DNA of 64,000 nucleotides from Pyrenophora tritici-repentis (Eukaryota > Ascomycota > Dothideomycetes > Pleosporales > Pleosporaceae), in contig NC_089396.1 of NCBI RefSeq assembly GCF_003171515.1, positions 1,240,001 to 1,304,000 of the forward strand. The letters run 5' to 3'. Below are positions 33,961-44,777 of the stretch, in pieces. Position 1 is the first letter of the stretch. Each line of letters opens with the position of its first letter. The position numbers and the translations under genes are program-made. The notes under the pieces were generated by a model. That model saw nothing but the letters and a program-made list of their open reading frames with translations, did no database searches and was not told where the DNA came from.

Positions 33961-34397
33961 CATACGTGGCTGGCGGTATCCTTGACTTTGGTGGTGTACA
34001 ATTGGGCGTCGATGAAATACCCCTGGTGATTTTTTTTGAATTTGCGCTCCTTGTGGTTTATTCATGCAAGGTGTATGTAGAGGATGCATTAACAAAAGTT
34101 GTCATTCTAGTGCGAACCTATAATACAGCTAGCAAGACTATCAGCCCCCGACCATGCAAGCTTCCGACGGTCTTGCTAGGTCCAATAGTCAAAATGATAT
34201 CATGGGCAATACTGCTTTTGCGGTTCCGTGATGCTCAAATCTGTTTTGGCCATACCCGAGGAAATTCGTCAAAGAAACAAAGACGGGTAATCGCAAGTCG
34301 AGGGTAGGAGGACTGTGGAGACGGGCGCAAGAGAGCGTCGCGCTCAAAATGGGGAATCAGTCGAAATATATGGAGAAATGGTGGTGATGTGGAAGCC
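33961..34397. other. Convergent spacer, no gene seen
   Basis: Lies between the 3' ends of the rhodopsin-domain gene (+) and the SEC61-beta gene (-), and is presumably their 3' untranslated regions. Confidence 0.45.
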
Positions 34398-34910
34398 TTA
34401 TGCGGAGAAGCGACGCATAACCTTGGCGATGACTGCTGTATGTTAGGCATTGGCTCGAGACAAGAACACGCGATTGTGCGTACCGTGAAGAGCGACAACG
34501 CTAAAGATGAAGACAACGGACAAGGTCATGACCACCACGGGGTCGACCTTGAGTCCGGGAGACTCATCGGTGTAGAGCCCTAAGAAGACAAGTTAGCTAT
34601 GGTATGTCTTCTCTCTTGCCGAGCGTGTACTTACTCAGCATGGTGCTTGAGCTTCCACCTGCGCCTGCTGCCCTTGTGCTGCTTGGTCGCAGGTTGGCCG
34701 TCTTCTCAGCACGGTCAGCGGCCGCCTTCCTTCGCATAACAGTGGCGGGGCCACCCGGGGGCTTTGGTGAGGCAGGGCGCGCTGTCGTTGTGCCTGAAGA
34801 GGCTGCATTTGAAGGCGAGGTGGCACGTTGAGAAGACTGTCAATAATCGTTAGTTGTCGCAAGCATATCTAATGGCTACCATTGTGCCAGGGCAAAGTGT
34901 TACTAACCAT
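34398..34910 (-). CDS. SBH1: Sec61 translocon beta subunit, four exons
   Basis: Exons 34908-34910, 34635-34836, 34484-34579 and 34398-34432 join in frame to 111 residues. The first coding exon is exactly the ATG, followed by a GTTAGT...ACAG intron. The protein starts MSSQRATSPSNAASSG, has the family motif PPGGPATVMRRKAAADRAEK and a Ser/Gly stretch, then LYTDESPGLKVDPVVVMTLS and a single C-terminal membrane helix, ending VIAKVMRRFSA. This is the tail-anchored beta subunit of the ER protein-conducting channel. No single long frame covers the gene, so it is easily missed. Confidence 0.92.
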
Positions 34911-35658
34911 GATGAAGTGGGAGAATAGTAACTGGTACGAGGAAGATGGACGCGTGGGGAGTGAAAGGTGTGCTTGAAGCTGCTGGTGATAGTCGCTCGT
35001 CCGATCTCAAAGGCCACGATTCTGGAGCTGGGGTTGCCGCAGCTGCGCTAACCCTGATCTCGCGTATAATGGCGCTAGCAAGGATCACGTGCCTAGCTTC
35101 CTTCACCACGGCACCAGTTCCCCCGAACAGGCAGGTCTCAATTGGCGTCGCGGGTCGTCAATGTGTACACGTAAGCGAGTTTCACCACAAAGAACCATGG
35201 TCTCAAGCCACTTTTCCCATTACAACGTTAGATGTACGAGCCCAAATGGCATCCCAACATCATCGGGGTAGCGTCATGCCTACCACTCGTTGACGCAGAT
35301 GCCCTTGATCAGATCCGAAAAAGCTAGCAACCGATAATAGCAACATATGCTCAAGCAAACTCCTGCAAGCCCCAATCCCCAAGCCTCATAAACCGATGCC
35401 GACCTTTGATCCTGCCCAGCAAACACCCGTGTAACCGCCCGTGAAAAGGTATATTATCTCCAGCCGACCCAGACATGTAGACGAGCTTGCTGAAAGAGCA
35501 TCGTTAAAACTACAGCAAATATTCGCCGACGACCAATTGACCTGCTACTCCCATGGTTACCTAGGTATAGTTGAAAGACCGACATGGCGTGACCGGGACA
35601 CCTGAAATGCAGTAAACTCCGGATGTGCATCATATCCCTATAAGCAAAACTCCAGATT
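34911..35658. other. Intergenic, no gene seen
   Basis: Upstream of SEC61-beta and downstream of the disordered protein gene. A TTACCTAGGTA motif occurs near 35558. No supported frame. Confidence 0.45.
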
Positions 35659-37178
35659 TTAGCCCCAAACAGACGCCTGAACTCCCTGAGTAGGTGTGTT
35701 GCTCCAGGGGCCGTTGTTCCAAATCCCTACGCCCTTGTCCGTGGCCGTAGCGGAGGGGTTCATAGAAGCAGACGTTGTGGCCATGTTGCTCTGCTCGCTA
35801 GCGTTGTACGAGTTGTAGCCCAGAGGCGAGGGCAGAGGAGAGTTTGCACGCTTGCCCAGCGCAGCACCGCCTGGTTGCTGAAGGTTCTGGTTCTGGGGAC
35901 GAGTGCCAATGGGAGCCACGTTGGAGCCGTTGGACTTGTGGCCGGGCACGGGAGGAGAGCCACCAGGCGACGAGTTGGAGGTGCGGCTAGCCTGCTGGGC
36001 ATCGAACAAGTTAAAGGCCGGGTTCTGGCCGGCAGAAGGCGACGAAGTGTTGTTGGAACGGGCGTCTTGGGCTCCACTTGCGGCATCCTTGTCGCGCGGG
36101 GGCATCTGGACGGAGCCGTCACTCTGGCCCTGCATGCCGAAAGGGTCAAAAGCGAGGGGGGACTGGCCACGACCAGCGGCCGAAGTCTGAACGCGTACGT
36201 CCTGGCTCGAGGTCGGGTTGTTGTTGTACAAGGTGGACGTCTCGCCATACAAAGCACGGTGCTGGCGGGCGATGAGTTCGCGGCGCTCATCTTCATTCAT
36301 GGCATTGGGGCTCATGGAGCGATCCGACTTTGAGCCAGAGCCCGAAACGTCTGTATTATCCTAGTCAACCACATGTCCTGCTTCTATTGTTGCCCAGATT
36401 CCGAGTCCTTACTTCTGTGGTATTGCTGTTCCTGGTGATAGTTGCGCAGCTCACGCTCGCGCTGAGCCGCCATCCGTCGCTTCGCCTGCGCCATCTGGTC
36501 CGCGTCGTTGGGTCGGGGCGCATAGCGCTGGTTCTGGTAGAAGCCCTGAACATTGGAGGCCGAGTGGGAGCGCGAGCCGTCGTACTCGCTGACCGAGTGG
36601 TGGCGCTGCGGGCCGCCCATGCGTTGTTGTTGTTCTGTAATCTATGTTAGTAGATACAACTTGGTGGTGGGTCATGGTGGGGTGTGCGTACCAAAGTCGG
36701 GGTAGGGACGAGGACCACCACCACCCATCATAGGCATGGACTCGCGACGGTTGGCGCCCATGGGCGTTGGAGGAAATCCAGGGCCAAAAGGCTTTCCGCT
36801 CTTGGCTATGTTCTCAATGGCGCGGTCAACCTCTGTGTCATGTTAGCGCAAAATGATCTGTCATGTTGTTGCAGCCTGTCACTGCTGTCTGGCTGTCTGC
36901 ATGTCTGCATGTCACTGCCAGGTTCATGTTGCAGCAGACAATAGACAAGCCCCAACATCAGGAATAGAAATCAACGCACCCTCAAACTGCGAGGCAAAGG
37001 CGTTGGCGGCCTCGCTATTGACCGTGGAGCTCGTGCCTATATCCGTGTGAATGGCTGGACTTTGCGCATTGTAACCCATTTGGTCAGTACCTGATCGCGA
37101 GGGCGGTGGCGGCTGCTCCCATGATGACTGTCGGCCAGGAGCAGGTGTGTTCCACGACGCGTCGTTGTAGTAGGACAT
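35659..37178 (-). CDS. Disordered fungal protein of unknown function, four exons
   Basis: Four exons run from the ATG at 37178 (MSYYNDASWNTPAPG) to 35659. Introns break after FASQFE (rejoining as EVDRAIENIAKSG), after GPRPYPDF (rejoining EQQQRMGG) and after QEQQYHR (rejoining NVSGSGSKSDRSMSP). The protein is rich in Ser, Asn, Gln, Pro and Gly. Two short blocks look conserved: AKRRMAAQRERELRNYHQEQ, a basic helix, and MNEDERRELIARQHRALYG. The C-terminus ends in a tryptophan/glycine pattern (GIWNNGPWSNTPTQGV, ASVWG). I do not recognise a domain. It may be a nuclear or RNA-linked scaffold, but that is a guess from composition. Confidence 0.7.
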
Positions 37179-39423
37179 GTTGGCTGGACGAGTGGTCGTG
37201 TGCGGTGGGTTATCCGGATTCGGGGTAGGCGCGCAAAAGAGTAGATGCAACAACTACAGTAAATATCCTGCACGCAAGCAAGCAGTCAGCATCTAAGCTT
37301 GCTGGAATAGACAAGGTCACGGGCAGCAATTGGCGATGGCGGATCCGGAAAGGTGGCCCTCGACGGCCGGACGGAGGTACTCGTGGGCGATATGGGGCGG
37401 GAAATGAGGTCGAGGCGGGCAGCGGAAAATTTTGGTGGAGAGGGCACATGTTTTGTCGACAGGGTGGTGGTGCCGCTTACCGAGAAATGCAATCCGTGTA
37501 CTCACCTTGACCGCGACAAAAGGAGCGACAGCTGTTCACTAAGCTGGGAGCAAAGTGAAATCACCGAGAGAGGACAGCTGAGGCGGGTAGGGGTGAGGGA
37601 GGGACTTCGGGAGATATCGCGGGAACGAGTGAGGATTATTGTCGAAAGGGGATGCTGGATTCATTCATGGCGCTAAGCAGGCCGAGCAACGACCTATCCA
37701 CTTAATTCATCTCCGCTCGCAAGACACGGGCCTCAGTAGCTGCATGCAATTAGTCTATCAAGTTATCCCGTTTGACCAACCGCTCACCACCATCTGCCAC
37801 CGACACGCCGCAGCCTTGCGCTTGGGAGCCTCGATGACCGTCCCAGGTATGTGCAAGCAATCGGTCCACTGGCAGCCAGAATGTGCAGATGACGTCCGTG
37901 ACGGTGAGGGACAGTTGCAGCTGCATGGAGAAGTCGAGCTATGCGAGACATGTATGGGTGCAGCAGTGGGAGCGCGGTTAGCGAACCGTTCAGCTTCGGC
38001 CTTGTCCACTGCCACCACATCGGCTATTCACCAGAGTGGCACAAAAACCGCCTCCCATCTTCCTCGCACGTGGGCGCCCGACGTCTCTGTACAGTATGTA
38101 AACCAATTTGACACACAGGCACTGTCTGTCAATGCGACGACGTATCTGCGCCACGACCATGTGCGAACCTGACGTTCGCAGTCTGCAGTCAGTGCCCCGC
38201 GCAGGAAAAGGGCGACTGGCGAGATGGATGCATGACACCCCACCAACTGCCAGCATGATCAACTTGCCCTCCCACTCCCCCAAAACCCAGACTGCTCGTG
38301 GACGTGGACGTGGACGTGGAAGTGGCCGGCAAATGCGGGCACTGCGGGGCATCCAAGACCATACACGGACAGCCTCCAATGGGCTCCCACCAACGACAGA
38401 CTTTTGTGAAAATATCCTTTTTTGTGGCTTACATTCCCCATCGTAGTCCATGCACCACCACGGTGCCAGAAAGCATACAGCCGACAGTTGATCGTTATCT
38501 CGCGCAACCAAGACCGACATGCACCCGGCACCCGGCATCTAGCTCTTCCAGACTTTCATTTGCCCTTCCAAACGTCAAGTTCAAACATTCAAGCTTCCAC
38601 CAGGTAGGCTGCACGTGATGAGCCACTAGCCGCGCTTGCTTGCTCATCGCCCGACCATGGCTGCCCAAGCACTTACCCACGTGCCTACGACTCGCCTAGA
38701 CTCCATGGACATCAAGAGCTTGCTGTCTTAGGCAACCGGCATGCATGTTGGCTGGCTACCAAGTTGCTCACCTGCACAAATGCCGTCACTTAGCGTGAAC
38801 ATGTACCCCGTCTACCCCAGCTTTTTTTTTGCCTTTGCCTAACTGCCGTTGCGCCATCACACTCAAAAAGGAAATCTGATTCTGACACCCGTGCTCAAGG
38901 AAAGTTTGCTTCTGTATATCCCGAATTACCCTGTCACGTCAGAGCTCCTGAGAAGGGACTCATTGTTACTTCCGCGAGCATGCCTTCCTCTTTTTCTTGC
39001 ACGTCATACGCCCAGCACCGACTGGCCTCAGTACTACTCGACATGGCCACGCATTCTTCCAAGCCTCCGACAGTAGCGGGAATGTGCCGCCATTGCATCA
39101 CGGGTCCAGCGTTTTTTTCTTGTACACGAAACACGAGACGCCTTTTCGACAATAACTCTCATCATGAGGATATTGGTACTACTATTCACTCGGCAGCCGT
39201 CGATGATTATACACTGTCTGCCTTGTATTTGCTTTTCTCTTTGCTTCCAAGACTCACAATACTAATACACCGCGACGACAAACTTGTGTGAATAATGACA
39301 ACATGGCGGCAACGGTTCACTTTGCCTTGTCTGCATGGACATTACATAGCAAACTTCTTGCTACTGTTTTTACCCAGCAAAACACAGAAAGTCTATTCAG
39401 GAACCACACCGAAAGCGCACGCT
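37179..39423. other. Intergenic, 2.2 kb, no gene seen
   Basis: Includes the long leader/promoter of the disordered-protein gene. A short GGACGT hexamer run lies near 38300. Frames up to 180 codons occur on both strands but overlap each other and lack domain or intron support. Confidence 0.45.
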
Positions 39424-40182
39424 ATGATGAACCTAAATACAACGTCTCTTTTGGACCTGCCTCCAGAACTTATCCTCGAGATCCATGACCACCTCTCCCT
39501 GGATGCACTGTTGGCACTCAAGCTTACGCACCCTCGACTCCATCAGATCATCCGTCTTGATCGACAGCGTTGGCAGAGCCCTCTCTCCCACTGCTCACAT
39601 CGCGCTATCCAACTCTACCTGGCGCTATCGACTGCGAAGGCCAGTCATCGGTTCTGTAGGCTATGTGCGGCCACCATACCCGTTAGTATGTTCAACTCAT
39701 CAACGAGCCCAGCTTTCATCCAGGCAGCAGATACGGATGATTTCCAAAACATCATTGAACTGCCACCGGGCATCTGCGCCTTGCACGTAAGCAGACTGAT
39801 GAGGGTTGTCCACACTGGGCCCAGGGGTCCAAACGAGTGGACTAGTACTCCAAGCAGGATGTGCATGCACTGCGGCAACATCGAAGGCTGGGCAGACTGT
39901 GACTGCAAGTGCGATAGCTGCGCGGTCGGAATAGTGAAGACATTCACCCGCTATCTCAACAACACTAGAGAATGCCAGCAATACCGTTTCTGGAAGGCCG
40001 ATTCCCCAACGAACAAAACCCGAGATGGCCATCTTTGGGTGCGAGAGACTGTGATGGATGAGAGAGATCACTATTCAATCATCAATCTTCCAATCAGGCC
40101 CATGTTGGATGAAGCCACCACAATGACGCAACATTCGCAATTGGGTTACGGTTCCTTCTTCCGCAGCAGCTTCTGGTTGTAG
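39424..40182 (+). CDS. F-box protein
   Basis: Intronless. The frame is open from 39295, but I prefer the ATG at 39424, which puts the F-box right at the N-terminus (LLDLPPELILEIHDHLSLDALLALKLTHPRLH), giving 252 residues. Zinc-like cysteine pairs follow: FCRLCAAT at about 78 and CMHCGN...CDCKCDSCAVG at about 165-190. It is probably an SCF adaptor; the substrate is unknown. It is convergent with the membrane-protein gene, only about 85 bp between the stop codons. Confidence 0.72.
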   Translation: MMNLNTTSLLDLPPELILEIHDHLSLDALLALKLTHPRLHQIIRLDRQRWQSPLSHCSHRAIQLYLALSTAKASHRFCRLCAATIPVSMFNSSTSPAFIQAADTDDFQNIIELPPGICALHVSRLMRVVHTGPRGPNEWTSTPSRMCMHCGNIEGWADCDCKCDSCAVGIVKTFTRYLNNTRECQQYRFWKADSPTNKTRDGHLWVRETVMDERDHYSIINLPIRPMLDEATTMTQHSQLGYGSFFRSSFWL

Positions 40183-40267
40183 CTCATCCTCAGCCTTTGA
40201 CCATGTATCATCTCGCATGTATCATGTCATCCCGTATGATTTGTACTCTTTTAATTTATTGTATCAT

Positions 40268-41051
40268 TTAGAATTCTGTCTTTTCCTTGCTCATGAACTC
40301 GTCTTTCTCTTCTGCAAGACCAGCCTGTTCCACATCCACACTGCCGTTTCTCCTCTGATATCTCAACTCATGTCCCCATCTTCGTACACTCATCAAAGCC
40401 CACCACTGCGCAATCATCAACACGAGGCCAAAGCATGCTGCGCCGAATTTGATGACGCTGAAGCTCGTGGAGCATTTTTCTAGCCATTGAGCATTCCACC
40501 CAAAGCCTGCATCGATGTCGCGACATATCGAAGATCCGTCAAGAGCGTAGCTCGGGATTACCGGGTTTAGCAACCGAAAGTCGAATGGCAGGACCATGTT
40601 CACGAGTGCGATGGTTACGAAGGACAGCGTCGTGGTGTGAAGGATGGTGTAAGCTGACACGAGGCTTGGTATTGACTGAGTATCATTCGTTAGCTCTCTA
40701 CGCCTCACGAGTATCCAAGTCATGTAATCCGGACGGTCCGATTGGTCGCGGCATGATACCGGATGTAGCATGAAATACAGAGTAGGAACTTTGCTTACCC
40801 AAACGGCGCCCACCAAGCCTAGTGTGCTTGCGCAGCCAGCAAGCACATTATATGTTAATGAAAAGCATGCGCTATCGAGATCAGAGCCCGGAAGTATGAA
40901 GGAAAGAGCGAGGAGTGTGTGTGCGCATAGTGTGAGGGCCGGAAGCACGACAGCCAGAAACCTGATGAGGATCATGTTAGTCCCAGTCATCCGAACATAC
41001 GCGGGCGCATGCGACATACCTCATCTGGCTCTGCTCGGTCGACAATGCCAT
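40268..41051 (-). CDS. Four-helix membrane protein of unknown function, two or three exons
   Basis: Exon 1 is 41020-41051 (MALSTEQSQM), joined through GTATGT...CATCAG to 40961, giving FLAVVLPALTLCAHTLLAL, a membrane helix. Further helices are VLAGCASTLGLVGAVW, ILHTTTLSFVTIALVNMVLPF and VIKFGAACFGLVLMIAQWW, then a charged tail. The 123 bp at 40676-40798 are in frame but read like an intron (GTAAGC...GCTAACG...CTCAG) and are hydrophilic. I think they are probably spliced out: about 200 residues rather than 241. Family not recognised. Confidence 0.65.
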
Positions 41052-42555
41052 ATTTATCAAGTAGCCCAAGTATGTCCAGATCGAAACTAAACGTCACAAG
41101 CAGCGGTTGCTCTGTCAAGAAGTGCGATGCGGTACGATTGCGTTGCGCTGCGCTGCGGTCAAGGTGGATGTAAAAGCAAAAGACGTCGGTCGGAGGAGAT
41201 CCGGGGTATCAGAATTGGAGGACCAGCAACAACGCGAAGAAGCAAGCGGCACGACGTTGATGTAAAGTGTAGAATGTCAAGTGTGAAGATATGAGAAAGC
41301 TTTCTTGCGCAAGCCCCGAATGCGCGAGTGTGTTAGGTCAGATGCCTGTTTTCGCCGACGGAATGGTGAGATCGTGTGGTCGATATCGACGCCCTGTCCA
41401 CCAAAGTTTAGCTCCGGGATGCGCGGATGCTGGCGAAAAGAAAGTGTGATGTCACAATAACGCGATGGTTTTAGAAAAGCCGCTGAATCAGCAGCTGCTA
41501 CCCACTTGCAACAATCAAGAATACGAGTCGCAACACTTTGTCCGACAGCGAAAACGCGAGAAATGGTAAACCCCGCAAAAGTAGCGAGAGGGTGACAGTT
41601 GGGTGTTGAGAAGGGACGGCCCTTTGGACGATTCGACACGCAACTTGTGCCTGCAAAGAGAAAGGCTACCTATCTTGCAAAAGATATGTACACCACGCAT
41701 GCAGTTTAGTCCGGACGCGCCAATGGGATCATGCGGCATGCGGTAGTCCCAGTGGAGTTCAGTCCCGGACCTTGGCGGATTAACAAAACAAAGCCTAGAT
41801 CAAGCGCGTCATCTTTGTGTACGCCATTTTGCAAGAGACGAATCGCCTCTGCTCGAGCTACCTCCGGTCGTGCCCTGGGCGGGTAGAATCTTGGATGGCG
41901 TCCCAACTAGATCGCACTGAACCCCGCAAAGGAAATAAAGAGGAGGGGAAAATGTAACATGGCACATTTTGCATTTCGATGCGCCATTGTCATGAGATAC
42001 ATGGGGAAGGAGAGAGCGTCGGATCTCCGCTCTCCCATGATCCGTAGCGAATCACGCAAGTCTTGGGCCGCCTGCTTGTTAATCACATGCTTGTCTCCCA
42101 TCATGCCCCTTGGTTTCCGCTGTGCGGTGCTGACATGTGTAGATTGTGGAATGTTCAATTTCACGCGACTTTTTCTTCGTCTCTGCAAAACAAGCCTAAA
42201 CGTCCAGCGGCAGAAGTACAGACCTAAAAGCTTAGTCGACTGACAGCGACGATCGCAGCCAACAAGGAAAAATTGATTCAGGACTTCAATGAAAGCTTGG
42301 CAGGCTTGATTGACTCGTTAGTGTGGAGTGTGGAGTCTTGGCAAGCGAGCGAGTCCGATGTGTGACGGCGCGCTGACGTGGTAAGTAGGAAGGTAAGACG
42401 CGCAGCACCAATTCACAAAATGTTTCCAGACAGAGAGCAGTATGCATAATCATCATTGCTATCTGGTATTGCTACCTAGCGCGCCCATTTCAGGGCGACT
42501 CGCCGTTGTGTATCATGAACTCGCAATTGAATCAACCGTCAACCATACCCAACGT
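41052..42555. other. Intergenic, 1.5 kb, no gene seen
   Basis: Promoter of the membrane-protein gene and 3' region of xylose reductase. Short frames only. Confidence 0.45.
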
Positions 42556-43772
42556 CTATGCGAAAACGTAGCAGGGGATGCCGTACTAGACGAACAGTTA
42601 GCAGAGTATATAAAAGGACCGGGACTTCACGTACGTTGGTAGGAGCATTGAATTTCAGGTTCTTGTCCAAGTCGGAAATCTCCTTGATTTCGCTGTCCTT
42701 GAGATCGAAGCTCGTTACATCCAAGTTCTGGGCGAGACGGTGCTCAGAGTTTGACTTTGGAATGACGCTAAGACCGCGCTGTGTCGACCACCGTAGCAGA
42801 ACCTGTGCAGGTGTCTTGTTATGTGCTTCCGAGATCTTCTTGATGACGGGGTGGTCAAAGAGAAGAGGAGTGTCGGCGGCAATCTTCATGTCGCACTCGA
42901 TGAAGCTCTGGGGACCAAAAGACGAGTACGCAGTGACCTTGATGTTATGCTGGTTGGCCAGCTCGATGAGGTAGGGCTGAACGTAGTATGGGTGGTGCTC
43001 GATCTGAAGCGTTGCAGGCTTGATCTTTGCGTACGTGAACATGTCCAGGAGGAGCGCACCGCTGTAGTTGCTCACGCCAATGCTCTTGGCCAGTCCCTTG
43101 TTCTTGAGCTCCTCGAATGCCTCCCATGTGCTTTGTAGGCTGGCTTTGCTGTGCTCAATCTTGCTCTTGCCGTCAACGAACCAACCCGGTGGGTAACGCT
43201 CCTTGGGGTCGACGTATTTCAGGGCGACGGGGAAGTGAATGATGTACAGGTCAAAGTAATCGACGCCCCAGTCGGCCAACTGCTTGCGGCAGATGAGCTC
43301 GACTTGCTCGCGCTCGTGGAAGGTTTGCCAGAGCTTGCTGACAATGAAGAGGTCCTCGCGCTTTACGAGACCATCCTTGATGGCGCGGGCAACACCTTGG
43401 CCGCACTCGACTTCGTTGCCATAGTCTATGAAAACGACATGTCAGCTTCTGCATGTTCCCAGATGTAGGAGGGTATGTACACGTGAGCTCGTGTTTTCAT
43501 TCCGAGAAATGGCGCTAGCATTCCGAGGCAGCAGCAAGAATGCAAAAGGGCCACCGGTAAATTCGGAGTGACGCGCCGCCACGTCTTCCGGTCCAAGAAG
43601 GGATCACGTGAGTGTACATACCGCAAGCACCGTCGAAAAGTCTGTATCCAGCCTTGATGGCGTTGTACACGGTCTCGGCGCAAGTGGCATTGTCGACTTT
43701 CCACAGTCCAAAGCCAACCTGAGGCATCTTGTTGCCATCGTTCAGCGTGACATAGGGAGTGTTGGGAGCCAT
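42556..43772 (-). CDS. Aldo-keto reductase, xylose reductase type, three exons
   Basis: Exons 43622-43772, 42635-43425 and 42556-42585 give 323 residues, the usual length for D-xylose reductase. It reduces xylose to xylitol with NAD(P)H in the cytosol, the first step of fungal pentose use. The catalytic tetrad is visible: Asp and Tyr in LFDGACDYGNE, Lys in FIVSKLW, His in DLYIIHFP. The coenzyme motif is SVIPKSN. The last exon is only 30 nt; splicing it in (GTACGT...CTAAC...CTAG) restores the family ending NAPTNYGIP...FA. Reading through gives an unrelated tail. Related AKRs such as glycerol or arabinose reductases cannot be excluded. Confidence 0.87.
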
Positions 43773-44777
43773 TGTAGCGAAGCAGTTGCGATTAGCAAAG
43801 CTATTTCTCAGTAGATGGGAGGGTAGCGAGGGTACTCGTTGTGAGAAGCAAATACGTGCAGCAGGTAGTAAAGAAGAGGCAGGTTTGAATGAAGAAGCAG
43901 AAGAGCTGACGGCGGCGCGAAGCGTATTAATACTACCGGCGCGGCAGTATCGCCCAGCAATCATGTCCCTGATATTGGCCTTGAATTTTGCAGACGGATC
44001 AAGAGCAGTTGGCGCCAGGTACAACAGCCTGCCGTCTATATACGCCGTGTCAAAATCTAGTCCGACATATGACCCTGCGTCTTCACCCGGACGACTGGGT
44101 AGGCATAGTCGATCTGCGTCTTTACCCTGATGGGCCATGCTTCCGCCTCTCATTTAACCTTGTTGCGCCGCATCCTGTGGCGCCTATTCACCTTAGTCGT
44201 CGGCCTCGGTATCTGACGTCGACAGTTGAAAGCTCTGTTCCATGACGTCTCGAGACGCCCGGCAGTTATTGACAGATGGGTAAATAGCGGACCGTCTCAA
44301 CAATTCGCTATCAGTCAATTTCTTCGTGCTGAAACGGCATATGGAGCCATGTTGGTGGTAAAATAAGCACGCCAGCAATCACAATCACCGAAGAGACGAT
44401 AGTGGGGTAATCTGTGCCCCTCACTACCCACATTTCTTACCCTGCCACCACGCCGGGCACGTTGGACGGGTAAATTGACCGCACGACTCAAGGCACCGGA
44501 TAATTAATAAGCGCCAGAACTCGTGATTCACCATCCCTCCGTGGCAGTGGATAAACAGTCTTCTCTTGTGGAGAGTGTCTGATAAGTAACAAGTACCTGT
44601 AGTTGATCAAGGACAGGGTTTATTCTTCAAGTGACGCTAAATCGATAACACAATACACTGGTCGAACCAAAAACAAAAAGCCCATTTGGGGCTCAGTCGT
44701 ACAAGAATCTTGATAACACCCAGTGCACATGCGCCAATGTGACATTGCTGAGTGTACTGCTCCACCACACGCGTAAA
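43773..44777. other. Intergenic, no gene seen
   Basis: Upstream region of xylose reductase and 3' region of the flippase gene. No supported frame beyond shadows. Confidence 0.45.

Noticed and set aside
36330..36650. Hydrophobic frame opposite the disordered-protein gene
   Set aside because: Antisense of a Gln/Arg-rich coding exon; hydrophobicity follows from the complement.
37639..38538. Frames of 177-182 codons on both strands
   Set aside because: They overlap each other, have no recognisable domain, and include simple-repeat stretches.
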